From Alisma plantago-aquatica (taxonomy: Eukaryota > Streptophyta > Magnoliopsida > Alismatales > Alismataceae): DNA of 64,000 nucleotides. The DNA lies in the NCBI GenBank assembly GCA_963693085.1, contig OY856413.1, positions 540,816,879 through 540,880,878 of the forward strand, given 5' to 3'. This document shows, piece by piece, positions 1-13,510 of the stretch; the first letter of the stretch is position 1, and the number at the start of each line of letters is the position of its first letter. The position numbers were made by a program, and so were the translations under genes. Under the pieces are notes generated by a model that made no database searches, was not told the origin of the DNA, and saw nothing but the letters and a program-made list of their open reading frames with translations.

Positions 1-2054
1 ATTTTTCTGATGATTGCGTTATTTTCTAGAATTAAATGAGGTTACAAACATGGAATTGGGTTTTAATGAGAAATGGCCTATTATTTTGATATAATAGTCA
101 AATCTGAGTTCATATTTGGTTTCCACATTGTATTAGGGTTCAATAATATTTTTCTCAAATTTTATTTCCATAATTTTCTAATAATTCTAGTAAACCAACC
201 CTAGAAAGAAGCATTACTCTCTAGATTAAAAACCATCAGTAACAATGTCCCAAAAGTCTATTCTAGAGGTTTCATATGAAAGAGGGCATTTTTTTTTAGT
301 ATAGGGGTATTTTTAGCATAATTATTTGCCAGGGGAGCTATTTCTTAGACATATTCCTAAGATATGGTATATTTCTGAGAATTTAAAGCAATTGCCTTTA
401 GTGGTGGGTCCCACTACCTGAGAGGGAAGTCCATGATTGGTCCCCACTGGCCCAAGTGAACTGGATGGCTTGTGATTTCTAGTCCTGATCTATCCTTGGC
501 TCATCTCAGTCTTGCCCATGTGAGAGTTCCCAGGTGCAAAAGCTCCTACCAGTGTGTGTGAGCGCTGCCGTGAGAGGGGACTCTGGTGAGCGATTGATCG
601 ACATAGCCTCATCTTCGACATTAATCAAAGAGTCCAAAAGCTCCACACAGGAACCAAGATCTACAACGGTCGGTCCTGAAAGTGGTGAGTAGTCAGAATC
701 ACGGTGTCAATCTCTGAATTTAGATCGGCGGCACAGGAAGCTTCGTGAGATTGGGGTTTTTCTCCCTGTGCATCTCCCTGCTTCGAAAACAGATCAAGAA
801 GAACTAAGACCTCCCAAGGAACTTGGTTGTAGTTTTGGTTCATGGTATGGAATCCAAAAACTCACTCTAATGAGGGGAGATGTAGTTGGGTCCTCAACAT
901 GAACGTGCTCCTCTCTAGACCTGGGCGGGATCATCTGATGAGTTGGGGCCTTTTAGGTACTGCCCAAGCATTGATTTAGGCTAGCCAACCTACTGGGATT
1001 TCATCTCTTATTGTCACCATCCCCCAACCATATTCTTCCTCCTCCATTGGCCCTGACCTCAGTGCCAACAGGGGTGGTTCGGAGTACTAGTAGAGCAGAG
1101 CAGCAAAAAAAGGGGCATCCATCAGGGTATCATTCCCTTTCCTATTCGTGACCTGGAGTGCCATCGGTGTGGGGTTGCACAACCTCTGGTCTAGCACATC
1201 GCCTCCGACCTGGGCAAATCCAAACTTGCCTCCGAAGAGAGTCGCAATTAGAAGAAGAGGAGGAAGACTGTCTCCAACATTCTCTACAACAAGACAGTGT
1301 CGAGGAGGGGTGTTGGGGAAGAACCTATGTTAATGACCAACTTCAAATCCTGGTTCGCCATCTTCAAAGTGAGAACAATGAAGCTCAACCTCCATCCATC
1401 ACCTACGAGTTGTAGAGGTGTATGGTGTGACTGCTTGTCTAGGTTGGAAAGCATTGAGAAATGATGATTAGTATGAGATACCCCCATAATTATCTCCTTG
1501 ATCCGAGATATGTCTGTGTTTTGTTGCATATATTTCCTTATGGAGTCGGTCTAATCACTCCCTTCTTTATGGGGGAGGTAGACCAGGTCATAAGGGTTCC
1601 TCCTAGTCTCTCACTATCATAGCATGTCCATGCAAAATCATCCAACAAATGTCTAGCTGCATGTCAGGGTTGCAAACATCTATGAGTTGGTTTGTAGTAT
1701 GGTGGAAAGGCTCATACTAATCAACTGTACTTCCATCAATCATGAAATCTTCATCAAACAAGTATAATGTGATTATCATGGTCAATATATCTCCCAAGTG
1801 TCACATACAACCTTTCAAATTAATATGTACCATCAAATGGGTGTTTTATCTAATGAACACTCAAATTGATTAACGAAGACACAAATCCTAATTGAATTGG
1901 GTTAGGCTTATTTGCACCTTTAATCACACCTTAATGCATGTAATGATCCATGATTGGATACACAATTTCTCAATTTGTGTTAAAATGTGTATGGAGCGAT
2001 AATGGTCCTCAAAACTATCCTCAATATATGAAACCTAAGGTCGGGGTCATCACA
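1..2054 (-). repeat. 3' LTR of LARD-like element (partial)
   Basis: This aligns with 5101-7150 base for base apart from scattered substitutions and small indels. It ends at GGTCATCACA, which on the minus strand is the LTR start TGTGATGACC. The GC-richer stretch at about 400-1450 holds only short spurious ORFs mirrored in the other LTR and is not a gene. Confidence 0.85.
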
Positions 2055-4013
2055 TTCACCCCACCTAATATGCAATTTCGTCATCGAAATTCAACTAGTC
2101 TCATTCTTAAGATGATATCAAGGAGTTTCATGCTATAGGCCACCACTTCTAAGTGCCAAGAGTATCATTATTCTAGATTCATTCTAAGTTGTCTTCTTAG
2201 GATATTTAAGCATGTAGGGTGTGCCCACCCCATCTTATATAGGTTGAAGGGTCGTTTTTTTTACGAATTGTAGCATCATTTAGTGTCTTAGTCATCACAT
2301 GCCATTATTACATTTTAGGATTTACATCCTCAGAGTCACTTAAGGATAAGGATTTTATTCACGCATATGAATTTAATATGGTATGATTCAAGGTTCTTTC
2401 CCTCCACTAATGCATGTAAGGTGATATCAAGCATCATTTACTAGAATGTTGGCACTTAACATCACTAGTATAGCTTTATGATCAACATCACATCATAATT
2501 TCATCATGCGAGAGGGTCTTAGTTAACATGCTTGAATATTACGTTTGCACCTCATGGTGTAGTTAATTCTCAACTATAAGCTTGGATTTAGAAGGATTAA
2601 GGTTAAGCACTATATTTTCATGCAATATATATCATCCAAAAGGACCTTTGCGTCAAGATCATGCTTTCATAACTTATATCTTTCATGTATGATAGAAGGG
2701 GAACGAGAATATACTAGACCAATCTTTTCATGATTTCAAACCTGGATATTACATGTATGATATAGGAAGGGAATATAGGATAGGTCAAGCTTATACAAGT
2801 GACTTTTCATACATAATCATCATCATAGCTCAAGTGAGGTTTCTAGCATCATATATTAAGAAAGAGAGGAAAGAAGGGACAACATGTGTGAGTATCTTAT
2901 AAAGAATGCATTTTACTCCAAGAACTGGCATTTCATATATCACCTATCTTGTAGCTAATGATGAGCATCATTGACTTAAGTCACTCAAGCTAGGACCTAA
3001 CTCAGTCAAAGGATTGACTTTCTCATTATGATTTACCTATCTATATTTTTTTCCCTACCCAACTCTCACATATAAAAGTTGAATCATGCAAAAGGGCTCA
3101 AGTCATCTACTCAAGATTAATCTAGTGTATGACACATCATTTTAAACATATTTCATGTTTTCATATATTGCGGTTAGGTCCTATGACCCTCTCCCTGTGG
3201 GTCTCACTCTCTTTGGAGTTCACCATATATCTTGTCCTAAAACGGGAGTCCTCCTTTGTAAAAGAGCTTGAGGCTTATGTATATTCAACATTATCTTAAC
3301 TTAAATTGCCTTAGTAAGAAAAGAGTATGTCTTTCGTCATCAAGACTTAGCTTAGATTTTCTAAAATTGAACTCATCTCATATGCAACTTAAATCTTTAT
3401 AAGGAAACTTATACCATTAGAGATCAAACTCCAGATGCTTATTTCAACCATCATTCTATCATCTACTCTATATATCACCTATCTTGATAAGGCTCTAGAC
3501 ATCTAATCTAGACTACTCTCTCTTTTAGACTGATGTCACTCCCTTTCACTTAGGTTACATGAACACTAACTACTCTCTAGTGTGAGACACACCTTTTCAT
3601 ATTTACATATATATAATAAAATATTATATAGTTCATCTGTGAGAAGACGGACGTCAGAGAAAACTGTCGAGGCTCGAGCTGATTGGAAAACAAAACCAAA
3701 TCTGCAAAATTGAGTGTCCCACTCACAATAGATACTCTAGTGTCATGTCACCTAGTGAAATGGTGAGAACAAGGTGTAGACTAGTGTAGCTACCCAATGC
3801 ATATGAGCTCTATATGAATAGGGTTTTACACACTTGTCTAAACCTAGTTCTCAAACATCTAGGTTCTAACCTAGAGGCTAAGTCAAACCTTAATTATTCC
3901 TATAGAACAACTTACTACGTTTCTAGGATTTAGGGTGAAAGGTGAGGCTTCATTTATATGTTTCATGGCAAGAAATTGTTAGGTGTAGCTATTGTTCATG
4001 CTCTGATACCAAC
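2055..4013 (-). other. Internal region of LARD-like element, no coding
   Basis: AT-rich and full of stops in all frames. On the minus strand it begins with the primer site TGGTATCAGAGC (complement of 4000-4011), two bases inside the 5' LTR. It ends with a purine tract (AGGTGGGGTGAA, complement of 2055-2066) directly before the 3' LTR. Nothing else recognisable lies between. Confidence 0.8.
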
Positions 4014-7000
4014 TGTAACATCCCTGGATTTTGGCTTCTCCAAACCCCATAGGGATGAGAGGTCAAAATCTGAAAACATTATCCAATCATATCAGAGTGC
4101 GTTGTGGAAGCAATATGCGCATACATGAACATAAAATCATAACATACACCATGACATTCTCAACATTCAACATGTATATTTATACAACATGAATTATTAT
4201 ACAATGATCTACAATTACATATTGAATGAAAATATCGATGAACATGTATGCTAACTAGGATCTATACAATAGGTACAACCTATACAACTTGCTCACATCC
4301 TATTCTTTTTCTCCCATGCTAGCTCTGAACCTAAAACATATGTGAAACAGCGAATCAATACACATGGTGTTGTGCACGTCGGTAGAAAGATACATACTAA
4401 TATGCTTGCATAATTGAAATAACTTGAGGAAGAAAGAGTAAAAGAAAACATTGTTTAAAGTGATAATCAGGTAAAGACATATTTTCAGATGTCTTTTGAT
4501 GCGTTTGTACTACTACATAGTGTCGCATTTCATTTTTCCCCGCCCCTTGGGCTGTGGGGACCGAGTGTCGAACTTATATTTAGAGGAGAGAGAGAGAGAT
4601 GTCACACTTCCTTTTTCCCTGCCCCTTGGGCTATGGGGACCGATGTGCCAACCATATATTTAGAAGAAAAGAGAGAGTGAGGATGCAAAGAGAGAGAATG
4701 AGAGAGTGTATATCCACTTAGTAGATACAAACCATCTATATTCTTTGATGTTCTTATTGACATGGAGAATATACTTTAATCGTAGTACATCCAAGCAATA
4801 TTCTCAAATAAAGACAAGCAATACAACATAGCTATTGCACACAAGAAAACTTTTCATATACTTAGATAAAGCCCACATACTTGAGTTCAGAGAATTCTAA
4901 TCATCTTGGATCATCTAGAACTTTGTCCATGACCTGATTAATTATAATTGAGCATCATTAATATATGTACATCATATTCTTGGTAATTTTAGGTCCAAAT
5001 TAGGGTTTAGGTCACACTTAGCTCAATCTGATGTTAGGATGGTTTCTAGTATTTTTAGTCTGATCTATATGTCATTATTAAGGTTTGGTTGAATTACATC
5101 TTTTTCTGATGATTGCATTATTTTCTAGAATGAAATGATGTTACAAACATGGAATTGGTTTTTAATTAGAAATGGCATATTATTTTGATATGATAGTCAA
5201 ATATGAGTTCATATTTGGTTTCCACATTGTATTAGGGTTCAGTAATATTTTTATCATATTTTATTTCCATCATTTGCTAATAATTCTAGTAAACCAACCC
5301 TAGAAAGAAGCATTACTCTATAGATTAAAAACCGTCGGTAACAATGTCCCAAAAGTCTATTCTATAGGTTTCATAAGAAAAGGGGCATTTTTCTGAGTGC
5401 AGGGGTATTTTTGGGGTAATCATTGGCCAGGGGAGCTATTTTTTAGACATATTCCTAAGATATGGTATATTTTTGAGAATTTAAAGCAATTACCTTTAGT
5501 GGCGGGTCCCACTACCTGAGAGGGAAGTCCATGATTGGTCCCCACTGGCCCAAGTGAACCAGATGGCTTGTGATTTCTGGTCGCGATCTATCCTTGGCTC
5601 GTCGTAGTTTTGCCCACGTGAGAGTTCCCAGGCACAAAAGCTCATGCCTGTGTGTGTGAGCACCACCGTGAGAGGGGACTCTGGTGAGCGATTGATCAAC
5701 ATAGCCTCATCTTCGACATTAATCAAAGAGTCCAAATGCTCCACAGAGGAACCAAGATCCAAAAGGGCGGTCTTGAAGGTGGTGAGTAGTCAGAATCATG
5801 GGGTCGATCTCTGAGCATGGATCGGAGGCGGAGGAAGCTCTGTGAGATTGGGGTTTTGCTCCCTGTGCATCTCCCTGCTCCGAAAATAGATAAAGAAGAA
5901 CTAAGACCTCCCAAGGAACTTGATTGTAGTTCTGGTTCATGGTAGGGAATCTGCAAACTCACTCTGATGAGGGGCAACGTAGTTGGGTCCTCCAACCTAG
6001 ATGTGCTCCTCTCTAGACCTGGGCGGGATCATCTGATGAGTTGGGGCCTTTCATGCACCTCCCAAGTATTGATTTAGGCTAGCCAACCTACTGGGATTTC
6101 CTCTCTTGCTGTCACCATCCCCCAACCATATTCTTCCTCCTCCATTGGCCCTGACCTCAGCGCCAACAGGGGTGGTTCGGAGTAGCGGCAGAGTAGAGTA
6201 CCAAAAAAGGGGCATCCATTAGGGTATTGTTCCCTTGCCTATTCGCAACCTAGAGTGCCATCAGTGTGGGGTTGCACAACCTCTGGTCTAGCACATCACC
6301 TCCGACCTGGGGAAATACAAACTTGCCTCTGAAGAGCGTCGCAACTGGAAGAAGAGGAGGAAGATGGTCTCCAACATTCTCTACAACAAGACAGTGTCGA
6401 GGAGGGGTGTTGGGGAAGAACCTTTGTTAATGACAGACTTCAAATCCTGGTTCGCCATCTTCAACGTGAGAACAATGAATCTCAACCTCCATCCATCACT
6501 TGTGAGTTGCAGAGGTGTATGGTGTGACTACTTGTCTAGGTTGGAAAGTGCTGAGAGATGATGATCAGTATGAGATACCCCCATAATTATCTCCTTGATT
6601 TTAGATATGTGTGTGTTTTGTTGTACATATTTCCTGGTGGAGTCGGTCTAATCACTGCCTTCTTTACGAGGGAGGTAGACCAAGTCAGATGGGTTCCTCC
6701 TAGTCTCTCACTGTCATACCATGTCCATGCAAAATCATCTAACATATGTCTAGCTGCATGTCAGGGTTGCAAATATCTATGAGTTGGTTTGTAGTATGGT
6801 GGAAAGGCTCATACTAATCAACTATACTTCAATCAATCATGAAATCTTCATCAAACAAGTTTAATGTGATTATCATGGTCAATATATCTCCCGAGTGTCA
6901 CATACAACCTTTCAAATTAATATGTGCCATCAAATGGGTGTTTTATCTAATGAACACTCAAATTGATTAACGAAGACACAAATCCTAATGAACTGGGTTA

Positions 7001-7150
7001 GGCTTATTTGCACCTTGAATCACACCTTAATGCCTATAATGATCCATGATTGGATACACAATTTCTCAATTTGTGTTCAACTGTGTATGGAGCAATAATG
7101 GTCCTCAAAACTATCCTCAATATATGAAACCTAAGGTCGGGGTCATCACA
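4014..7150 (-). repeat. 5' LTR of LARD-like element (3137 bp)
   Basis: On the plus strand it starts TGTAACATCC and ends GGTCATCACA. The part from 5101 matches the other LTR; 4014-5100 has no partner inside the window because the partner is truncated. 5480-6560 is the GC-richer segment typical of the promoter and R region of long Gypsy LTRs. Confidence 0.85.
4534..4680. repeat. Two-copy tandem repeat with GA-rich tails
   Basis: The motif CCCCTTGGGCT(G/A)TGGGGACCGA occurs at about 4542 and 4620, each time followed by TATATTTAGA and an AG-rich run. The period is about 78 bp. It lies inside the 5' LTR of the LARD-like element. Confidence 0.7.
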
Positions 7151-7549
7151 TGTAATCTGGAAGAGTTCCAAACTACAAACCATTATTTAAATTATATAAT
7201 AGAAGATGATTATCATGGTGTTATGAACATATGAAACGATATTGTATAGATCTAGAAGTTCATATCGATGAACAAATGGGATGTTCCAACCAATAATGAC
7301 ATGGTAGATATATTATGACAACAAGGGAGAAACTGGTTATGCAAGGAACATCAAATACCATACTATGACAATTCCATCTCATTCGAGATATCATACAATG
7401 AGGAGATGAGAAACATGCAATATACCAACTAAAGGCAAAATGTTGCTAACCCACAGGATACACACTTGACAGAAGAAACATTATGGACATGTTTGAGATC
7501 ACTAAGAATTATATTTAATGGTGATTGGATCTAAGTGTAAGTAGGAGTT
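7151..7549 (+). pseudogene. Tail of Copia pol (RNase H end) and 3' untranslated region of element X
   Basis: The open frame before 7535 ends in residues like ...FNGDWI followed by a stop (ATTTAATGGTGATTGGATCTAA), resembling the GDW(I/L) carboxyl end of Copia polyproteins. It is followed by a degraded purine tract (AGTAGGAGTT) just before the LTR. Upstream sequence is cut off by the LARD-like element at 7150. Only the last residues and the position relative to the LTR support the call. Confidence 0.45.
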
Positions 7550-8522
7550 TTTTAATATGAATGTCTAGAGAGCCAACCATATGATGATTGTGATGGCATA
7601 TCTTGTAAATGATTTGATTAATGATAAAGAAATTTTTTGAATTTATTCTATTTCATTCAGTCATGAGATAATGATGAAACATAATAAAGATCTAAAGAAT
7701 GACATTACTCAATGATGTATGTGTTTAGGTTTATGACCTGCACAATGAGATTATACAAATGTTAAGAGTGTGTACATTCTTATCGTGTCCCTAGTCAGAT
7801 GTTGTTCTGGAAGGCTGATAGATAGTAATGACACATTGTAACACCTAGATTTTCATAACACATGAGCGGAAGCGATATTTTTTTTTATCTGGGAGTGTCA
7901 CAAACATGATAATCATTGCAATAAAAGCAAATGAAACACTTTTATTTAGTAAAACGGATTCATACATAGTCCTTGATAAAATTAAAACTAAAACTCATCT
8001 AATATACTCTGGTAACGAGACTATGCATAAAAAAGAGATGTCTAAACTCTGGACCGTCTCGGTAGATGGTACCCCACTAGGCAAGCTTGATAATCACCTA
8101 GACCTTTACTTGTTCCTTTGATCCTCCGCTACTCCAACTCCTACGAACATTGCGTCCCCAACCATGTATTGGGAAAAACATACATTAAAGTAAGTGGAAT
8201 GAGTATTCTAAAAATATACATTGTTAAAGAACTGGAATATTACAAATGATTCTTGAACATCATAAATATGAAACAAACATTAAAGTTTGATTAAATCTAG
8301 AAACATACTATCTCTCATTTCTTAAACTCTTATTTCTACTCTATCTTTTCTAGAGACCTATACTCTAGGTCTCATGGTATACACCAAAGGGTATGGATCA
8401 TAAATATCTTATCTGAATTCCTCTCATCACACTCGTGGATGAGATTACAGACATGCTCTAATCTTAAGTATCTTTTACTTATGATTTTTTCTATTTGTGG
8501 CCACCATTATATAATAAGTCCT

Positions 8523-8745
8523 CCTCTGTTGACACTGAAGTGTCCTCTGTGGTGCAACACACCCTCTGTTGGCACAATGTGCCCTATGTTGACACCAAAG
8601 TGTCCTCTATGGAGCAACACACCCTCTGTTGGCACAATGTGCCCTATGTTGACACCAAAGTGTCCTCTATGGTGCAACGCACCCTCTGTTGGCATAAATT
8701 CCCTCTGTGACACCTACAGTGTCTGGCGCAATGTGCCCTCTGAAT
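8523..8745. repeat. Array of 20 bp mini-hairpin units
   Basis: A 60 bp repeat (about three copies, starts near 8528, 8588 and 8648) is itself three 20 bp units. Each unit is a connector CCTCTGTT or CCTATGTT plus a short inverted repeat: GACAC-CAAA-GTGTC, GGTG-CAACA-CACC or GGCAC-AAT-GTGCC. About eleven units are recognisable, the last being GGCGC-AAT-GTGCC near 8724. Reading frames across the array are by-products of the period and are not annotated as genes. Confidence 0.8.
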
Positions 8746-11700
8746 CGTCCCGAGACTCTCTAGCAAGGACTTATTATATAATGTATTATGTGAAGGTTTT
8801 GAATTAATTATCTTAAGTCTAGTCTTACTAAACTCAGAATATAAACTATCTCAAACTAAGTACCAAACATGTACTGAATTCTGAATCTGAATCTCTGCTC
8901 TTAAATTCTGAACTAATTCTATTACTGAATTTGAATATGTATCTCAAATTACAACATAATAGAGTTTGGGTGTATAACCCTTATCATGTATCTTTATTCA
9001 ATATCTGACTACTCAAACAATGAGTAATTTAAGTCTGAATCTAAATCTGATATTCTTATTATCTAGGTAAACTTTATTCTGAGACTCGGATTTGGAAAAA
9101 TTACTTCATTTCTACCAATTATATGATAAATGAGTCTAATATCTTAGGAGAAAGGATATGAAATTACTATAGAAATACTAAGTATACCAAGTAGCTTAAG
9201 TCAAGGTTATGAAAATAGCATAAGTTTAAAGTATCTAAAAACATGAATTATGACAAGATAATTTAACCTTTATAAAATCTGATTTTTACCCTGATTATTA
9301 ATGTTTACATATAAGCTTATATTTTACAACTTAAACTTTAAGATAGGAATATTATAAAATCTTATTTTGAAACCTAACCATAACTCAATGCATCATAATT
9401 CATGTTATCACCATAACTCAATTTGCAATACATTCATATCCCAAAAGTACATTTATCTTGAAAATTGGACCTTGTCTTAATATTTTCAAACTCATATTCT
9501 TACATTGTACTTGATATTTATATATTATTCATTCTAAGGTATCTATTTCTTAGATGTCTATATGTATGAAATCTTAATGGCATGTTTCTAATTGAAATCT
9601 TGATAGAGCATTTTATCAACAAATATGAGAAATTCGGGTAGCCTAATTATACTTCAAAGCTCAATAAAAGTATCCCAAATCATCAGCCAAGTATGGCTAT
9701 CTCATCTTGAAGCTTTATTCATCAGTTTAAATCATTTCTAAGAAATCTAATAGAAACATGACTCTTTAACTCTCTCATGGACCTGGTACATGAGTCACAA
9801 CCATTTTGAGCAACATATCTCTATTTGAGATTTTGAGCACGTGAACTTATGTAATCATAGAAGTATGAGGAAGATCTTACTTGTATACCTTTACATTAAA
9901 AAATTTAGAACATTGAACCAAATAAACCATGAAAGTCTAATGTAAACATACTGAACTTAAAATATGAATACTCATGGGCATGAACCACTTACCTTTATAT
10001 TGAAGATGTCCTCAATGTAGCCTTGTTTCCTTGATTGAAAACATATATACCTAGTCATCAACAAAATTGTATAAGTCCATCTGTATTCTCCTGTCTTTGT
10101 TTCTAAATCTCAAACCCACATTCCTAACTATATATACCAACTTAGGGTTCTTAAACATAATTTTAATCTATGATCACCATAAAATATTGGCGTTGAAATA
10201 AAATAAAACTCATATAATATAATCAATATTATTTTTATACTCAAATAAGACATAAATTGTCTTATGCACTAATATGAACATATAGATCATATAAGAAGAA
10301 AATTTCAAACGTATTCATATATACTAATCTTACTTGACTCTATTATGAAATCAAATTAAAATACCATTTAGATAAATAATATCAGACTTAATTAGGCATA
10401 CATATATCACTTATTGTGTCAAGATAATTATCTATTATTCTTACATAGTGGCCACTCAAGTCCAAAACTAAATACTAATATAATAACACAAGAAACTCCA
10501 TAAAATCTCCAGAAAATTAATCGTATAATGTAGTAAGAGAATGTATTAAAATATCAGGTCATTTCATAATCAAATCATGGGTAAAATACCAAAAATATCC
10601 TTATTAGGGTTTGCATCAAAATCATAGATATAACTTTGAATCAGGATGATCAGGGTTTGCAATCATGTATATCACATCAAAATATACTTACCATAAAATA
10701 TTCATTAATTTCTAAAGTCATTTACTATTTTTAGTTCTCAAAACATTAAAAATCACATATACTCTAAAAATCGACTAGTAATAATTAGCAGACGTCCAAA
10801 CCACACTCTAAACATATTTTTAGAAGATAGTACACTCGAAGGGCTTTTCATAGGTATCTTATTTGTTCCAAACCAAACTCTATATCTCAAGATATGAATT
10901 TTTCAAATAGAATACATTTTAGATGATTGTTGTACGTTCAAAGTTGATCTGATGGTGAGCTCCCTTGAGCAGCGTTTGTGGCCCTCTGCCTTCTTCACCC
11001 AATAAACAAAAGGGGGGTGTTTCCCCTATTTCACGTCAAAAACAAAGCAACCGCTTGGAGAGCTCGGCGACTGGTGACCAGATCCTCCTAACGCGAGGTG
11101 CAACCCTCCTTGGTTGCGGCTTGGCTCGCTTGGATGAGCGGCGCCGCCGATGCTAAAGGAAGCAGGAGCATTCAAAGGTCCAAGTGGAAGATCCCAAACC
11201 TGCCACCTATTGCCAGCCCATTCGTCTCTGCCCTCAATATCCTATTCTACTTCTTCGATTCACATCAAACCCTAGATCTAGGTGCGTGAGGCTCCAAACT
11301 TGGAATCCATGAGGTTTTTATAGAATCTTGCCCAAAGGATCTTAGGTGGAGCCCCTTCTTCATCAGACTCTATTCAGGTCTGTAAAATAGGGGTCGCGGC
11401 TCTCCATTCCGCGAGGACTAGGGTCCCCCCGTTTTGTTTTATTTTTCTTTTTTCATAAAAGTCCAATCTATAGAAATAATTCTACAGACCACCACATGAC
11501 CCCGTTTGAACTCAAATTTTTGAATAACTGATATATTATCATTATCTTATTATGGAAAAGATACCAAGTCCAAATTAAAGACATGCCAAAAAATCTTTTA
11601 ATTAATTATTGAATAATTAAAAATTTAATTACCTAAGCCTCTAAGTAAATCAAAATCATCTAAAATTTCTCCCATAATATTATATTCTAATTATCCATCT

Positions 11701-12002
11701 ACTAAAATTATTATCAGCACATATTATGAGGGCTACATACTATATTCCCAATTTTGTACTTCAAGGACCCATTTCTGAATCTTAATTGGTTCAATCATGA
11801 TTGAATAAGGTTCTAGGGAGCCCAGACCATTCCCTGATCTCTCAAAAGGTCCAATATCTATTCTCAATTATGGAACTGAAACATGAATCAATATTCACTC
11901 AATGGAAGATTTTATATGATACATTAGGTCAACATTACTTTACTTCTTTAATAATGAGACCTAAGTTGGTCTAGAGCTCAAACCAATAACTCAAGTCTTC
12001 AT

Positions 12003-12036
12003 TATATATATATATATATATGTATGTATATATATT
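12003..12036. repeat. (TA)n microsatellite in S1
   Basis: Alternating TA run with a single TGTATG interruption. Confidence 0.85.
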
Positions 12037-13499
12037 TGTCACATTATTGTTCACAAGAATAATTCATTTATATTTATCTACATCTGACTACAATCATACA
12101 CATCTAAGCCATTATGTGTGTATTGCTTGACTAGATGACTTGTATCACAAATTTTGTGAACTTAATTACATAGCTAGCCATGGTTAGGTTCATTAGGTCC
12201 CTTGGCACACACTCACTAGAAAGCTCCACATTAAAGACTTACAATATCTATGAAATTGAGGATGTTACAGACATAAGACTAGAGTGTGTGTTTGTTGATG
12301 ACAAAGTCTCTCAGTCATGATATGTGATATCAAACCAAACACATAGATACTTGTTGGAGAAAATATATCTGACAAACTCACCTTAAGAGTGATACATGGA
12401 AACCATAATTGGTAGTCATAATCATCTCTCATAGTAAGGTTGGTGATTTTGTTTCTCAGACTTGAAATCACTACACTCATCACATGTCGCGTGATCTACA
12501 TAAACATCATCCACCGTGACTTTGAATAATGGTTACCATAAAGGTGGTGCTTGAGTACACTGTGACTCATAGGGATGATTTTGAGTGATGCAGATGGGAT
12601 TTTTCCCACCTATATACGTTTTATATCTTGGACACTTGATAAGTGAGACTAAGAAAAGCATGTGCATGTACATGTGAATCAATATATGATATTGAGATTA
12701 GATATATCTCAGACAGTCTTCTCTGGTTCAATGAACATGGATTGAACATTTATAGGATGATGACTCAATGCCTCGAGTTCAATCTGGATAGAAGTGACAA
12801 AGGAATAATACAATCACTGCAACACCAATCATAGATTGTAGGTTGAAGTTGTTCACTAACTTTCTGGGTTACTAGGTTAGCAATGATGTGTTTCTAGATA
12901 CCGCTCATTTCTTGTGATGTCATAAGTTAGTTATGGGAATTCACTTCCAACGTAACTTCAAACCTTTAGGTTCACACACATAGGATACACTTGGAATAGG
13001 AGTTTGGTCATGAATATAGTTTAAACTTGATTACTAAAGAGTTAGGTTTTTAGTTTAAACAACATTGGTTGAATAAGTGACTAGTTGGACTATGAACCAA
13101 CTGGTTCAAGTATTGAACCTATCGATTTGAGTGTCAGATCAATTGAACCAACATTGGCAATTTGAACCATGAACAGACCAGTTCAGGAAGTGAACCGATT
13201 GGCTCAATACCATGAGTAGATGGGTTCAGGTTGTGAATCGACTATTTGGATTGATCAATTTCATTGCATCTAGGATTAGTGTTGACGTCATGTTGAGCAT
13301 TAATTGAATATTACTTGCCAATACAATTGTGATTAGGAGCATGATGAAATGACTGCTTCAAGGGTTAAACTGATCGACTCGCATGCCAACCAATCATTTC
13401 ACCTATGAACTGATCATTTTGTCACTTGCAAGATGTGAAAATTCATGAAATTTTGGCCCCTTCTGCTCCCAATCTGACGGGGAACCTTGACCTAACCCT

Positions 13500-13510
13500 C
13501 CTATAAATAG
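13500..13510 (+). promoter_or_regulatory. TATA box of element X LTR
   Basis: CTATAAATAGAGG at 13501 is a textbook plant TATA box. It lies at the same relative place as the TATA box in element Y's LTR (32151-32160). Confidence 0.6.

Larger units (their letters stand above)
1..7150 (-). mobile_element. LARD-like non-autonomous LTR retrotransposon (3' LTR cut by window edge)
   Basis: Two long direct repeats, 1-2054 and 4014-7150 (offset about 5099), flank a 1.96 kb internal region. The outer ends read TG...CA. Next to the right-hand repeat, GCTCTGATACCA (4000-4011) is the reverse complement of a tRNA-iMet primer site. Next to the left-hand repeat, 2055-2067 is the complement of a purine tract. 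The element is therefore transcribed on the minus strand, with its 5' LTR on the right. The interior contains no gag or pol similarity and no ORF above 60 codons, which fits a large retrotransposon derivative needing proteins in trans. About 1.09 kb of the 3' LTR lies outside the window. It sits in Copia element X, whose sequence resumes at 7151; the target duplication cannot be checked. The LTRs differ by several percent by eye, so it is not recent. Confidence 0.85.
7837..12269. mobile_element. S1: solo-LTR-like insertion, 4.4 kb
   Basis: It begins TGTAACACC and ends GATGTTACA, so the termini are the inverted pair TGTAACA/TGTTACA. It cuts element X's LTR exactly between segments that are contiguous in element Y (near 30950). 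The flanks are CACAT (7832-7836) and GACAT (12270-12274), a 5 bp target duplication with one mismatch. No internal direct repeat, primer site or coding region is visible, so a solo LTR is the simplest reading. The GC-rich promoter-like segment at 10950-11440 lies nearer the right end, which suggests minus orientation. Confidence 0.7.

Noticed and set aside
8439..8807. 122-codon ORF with a repetitive protein
   Set aside because: It is a by-product of the 60 bp repeat, which is open in three frames on both strands; no start context or family support.
10965..11289. Overlapping ORFs in a GC-rich patch
   Set aside because: The patch resembles the promoter and transcribed part of a long LTR (S1); no domain.
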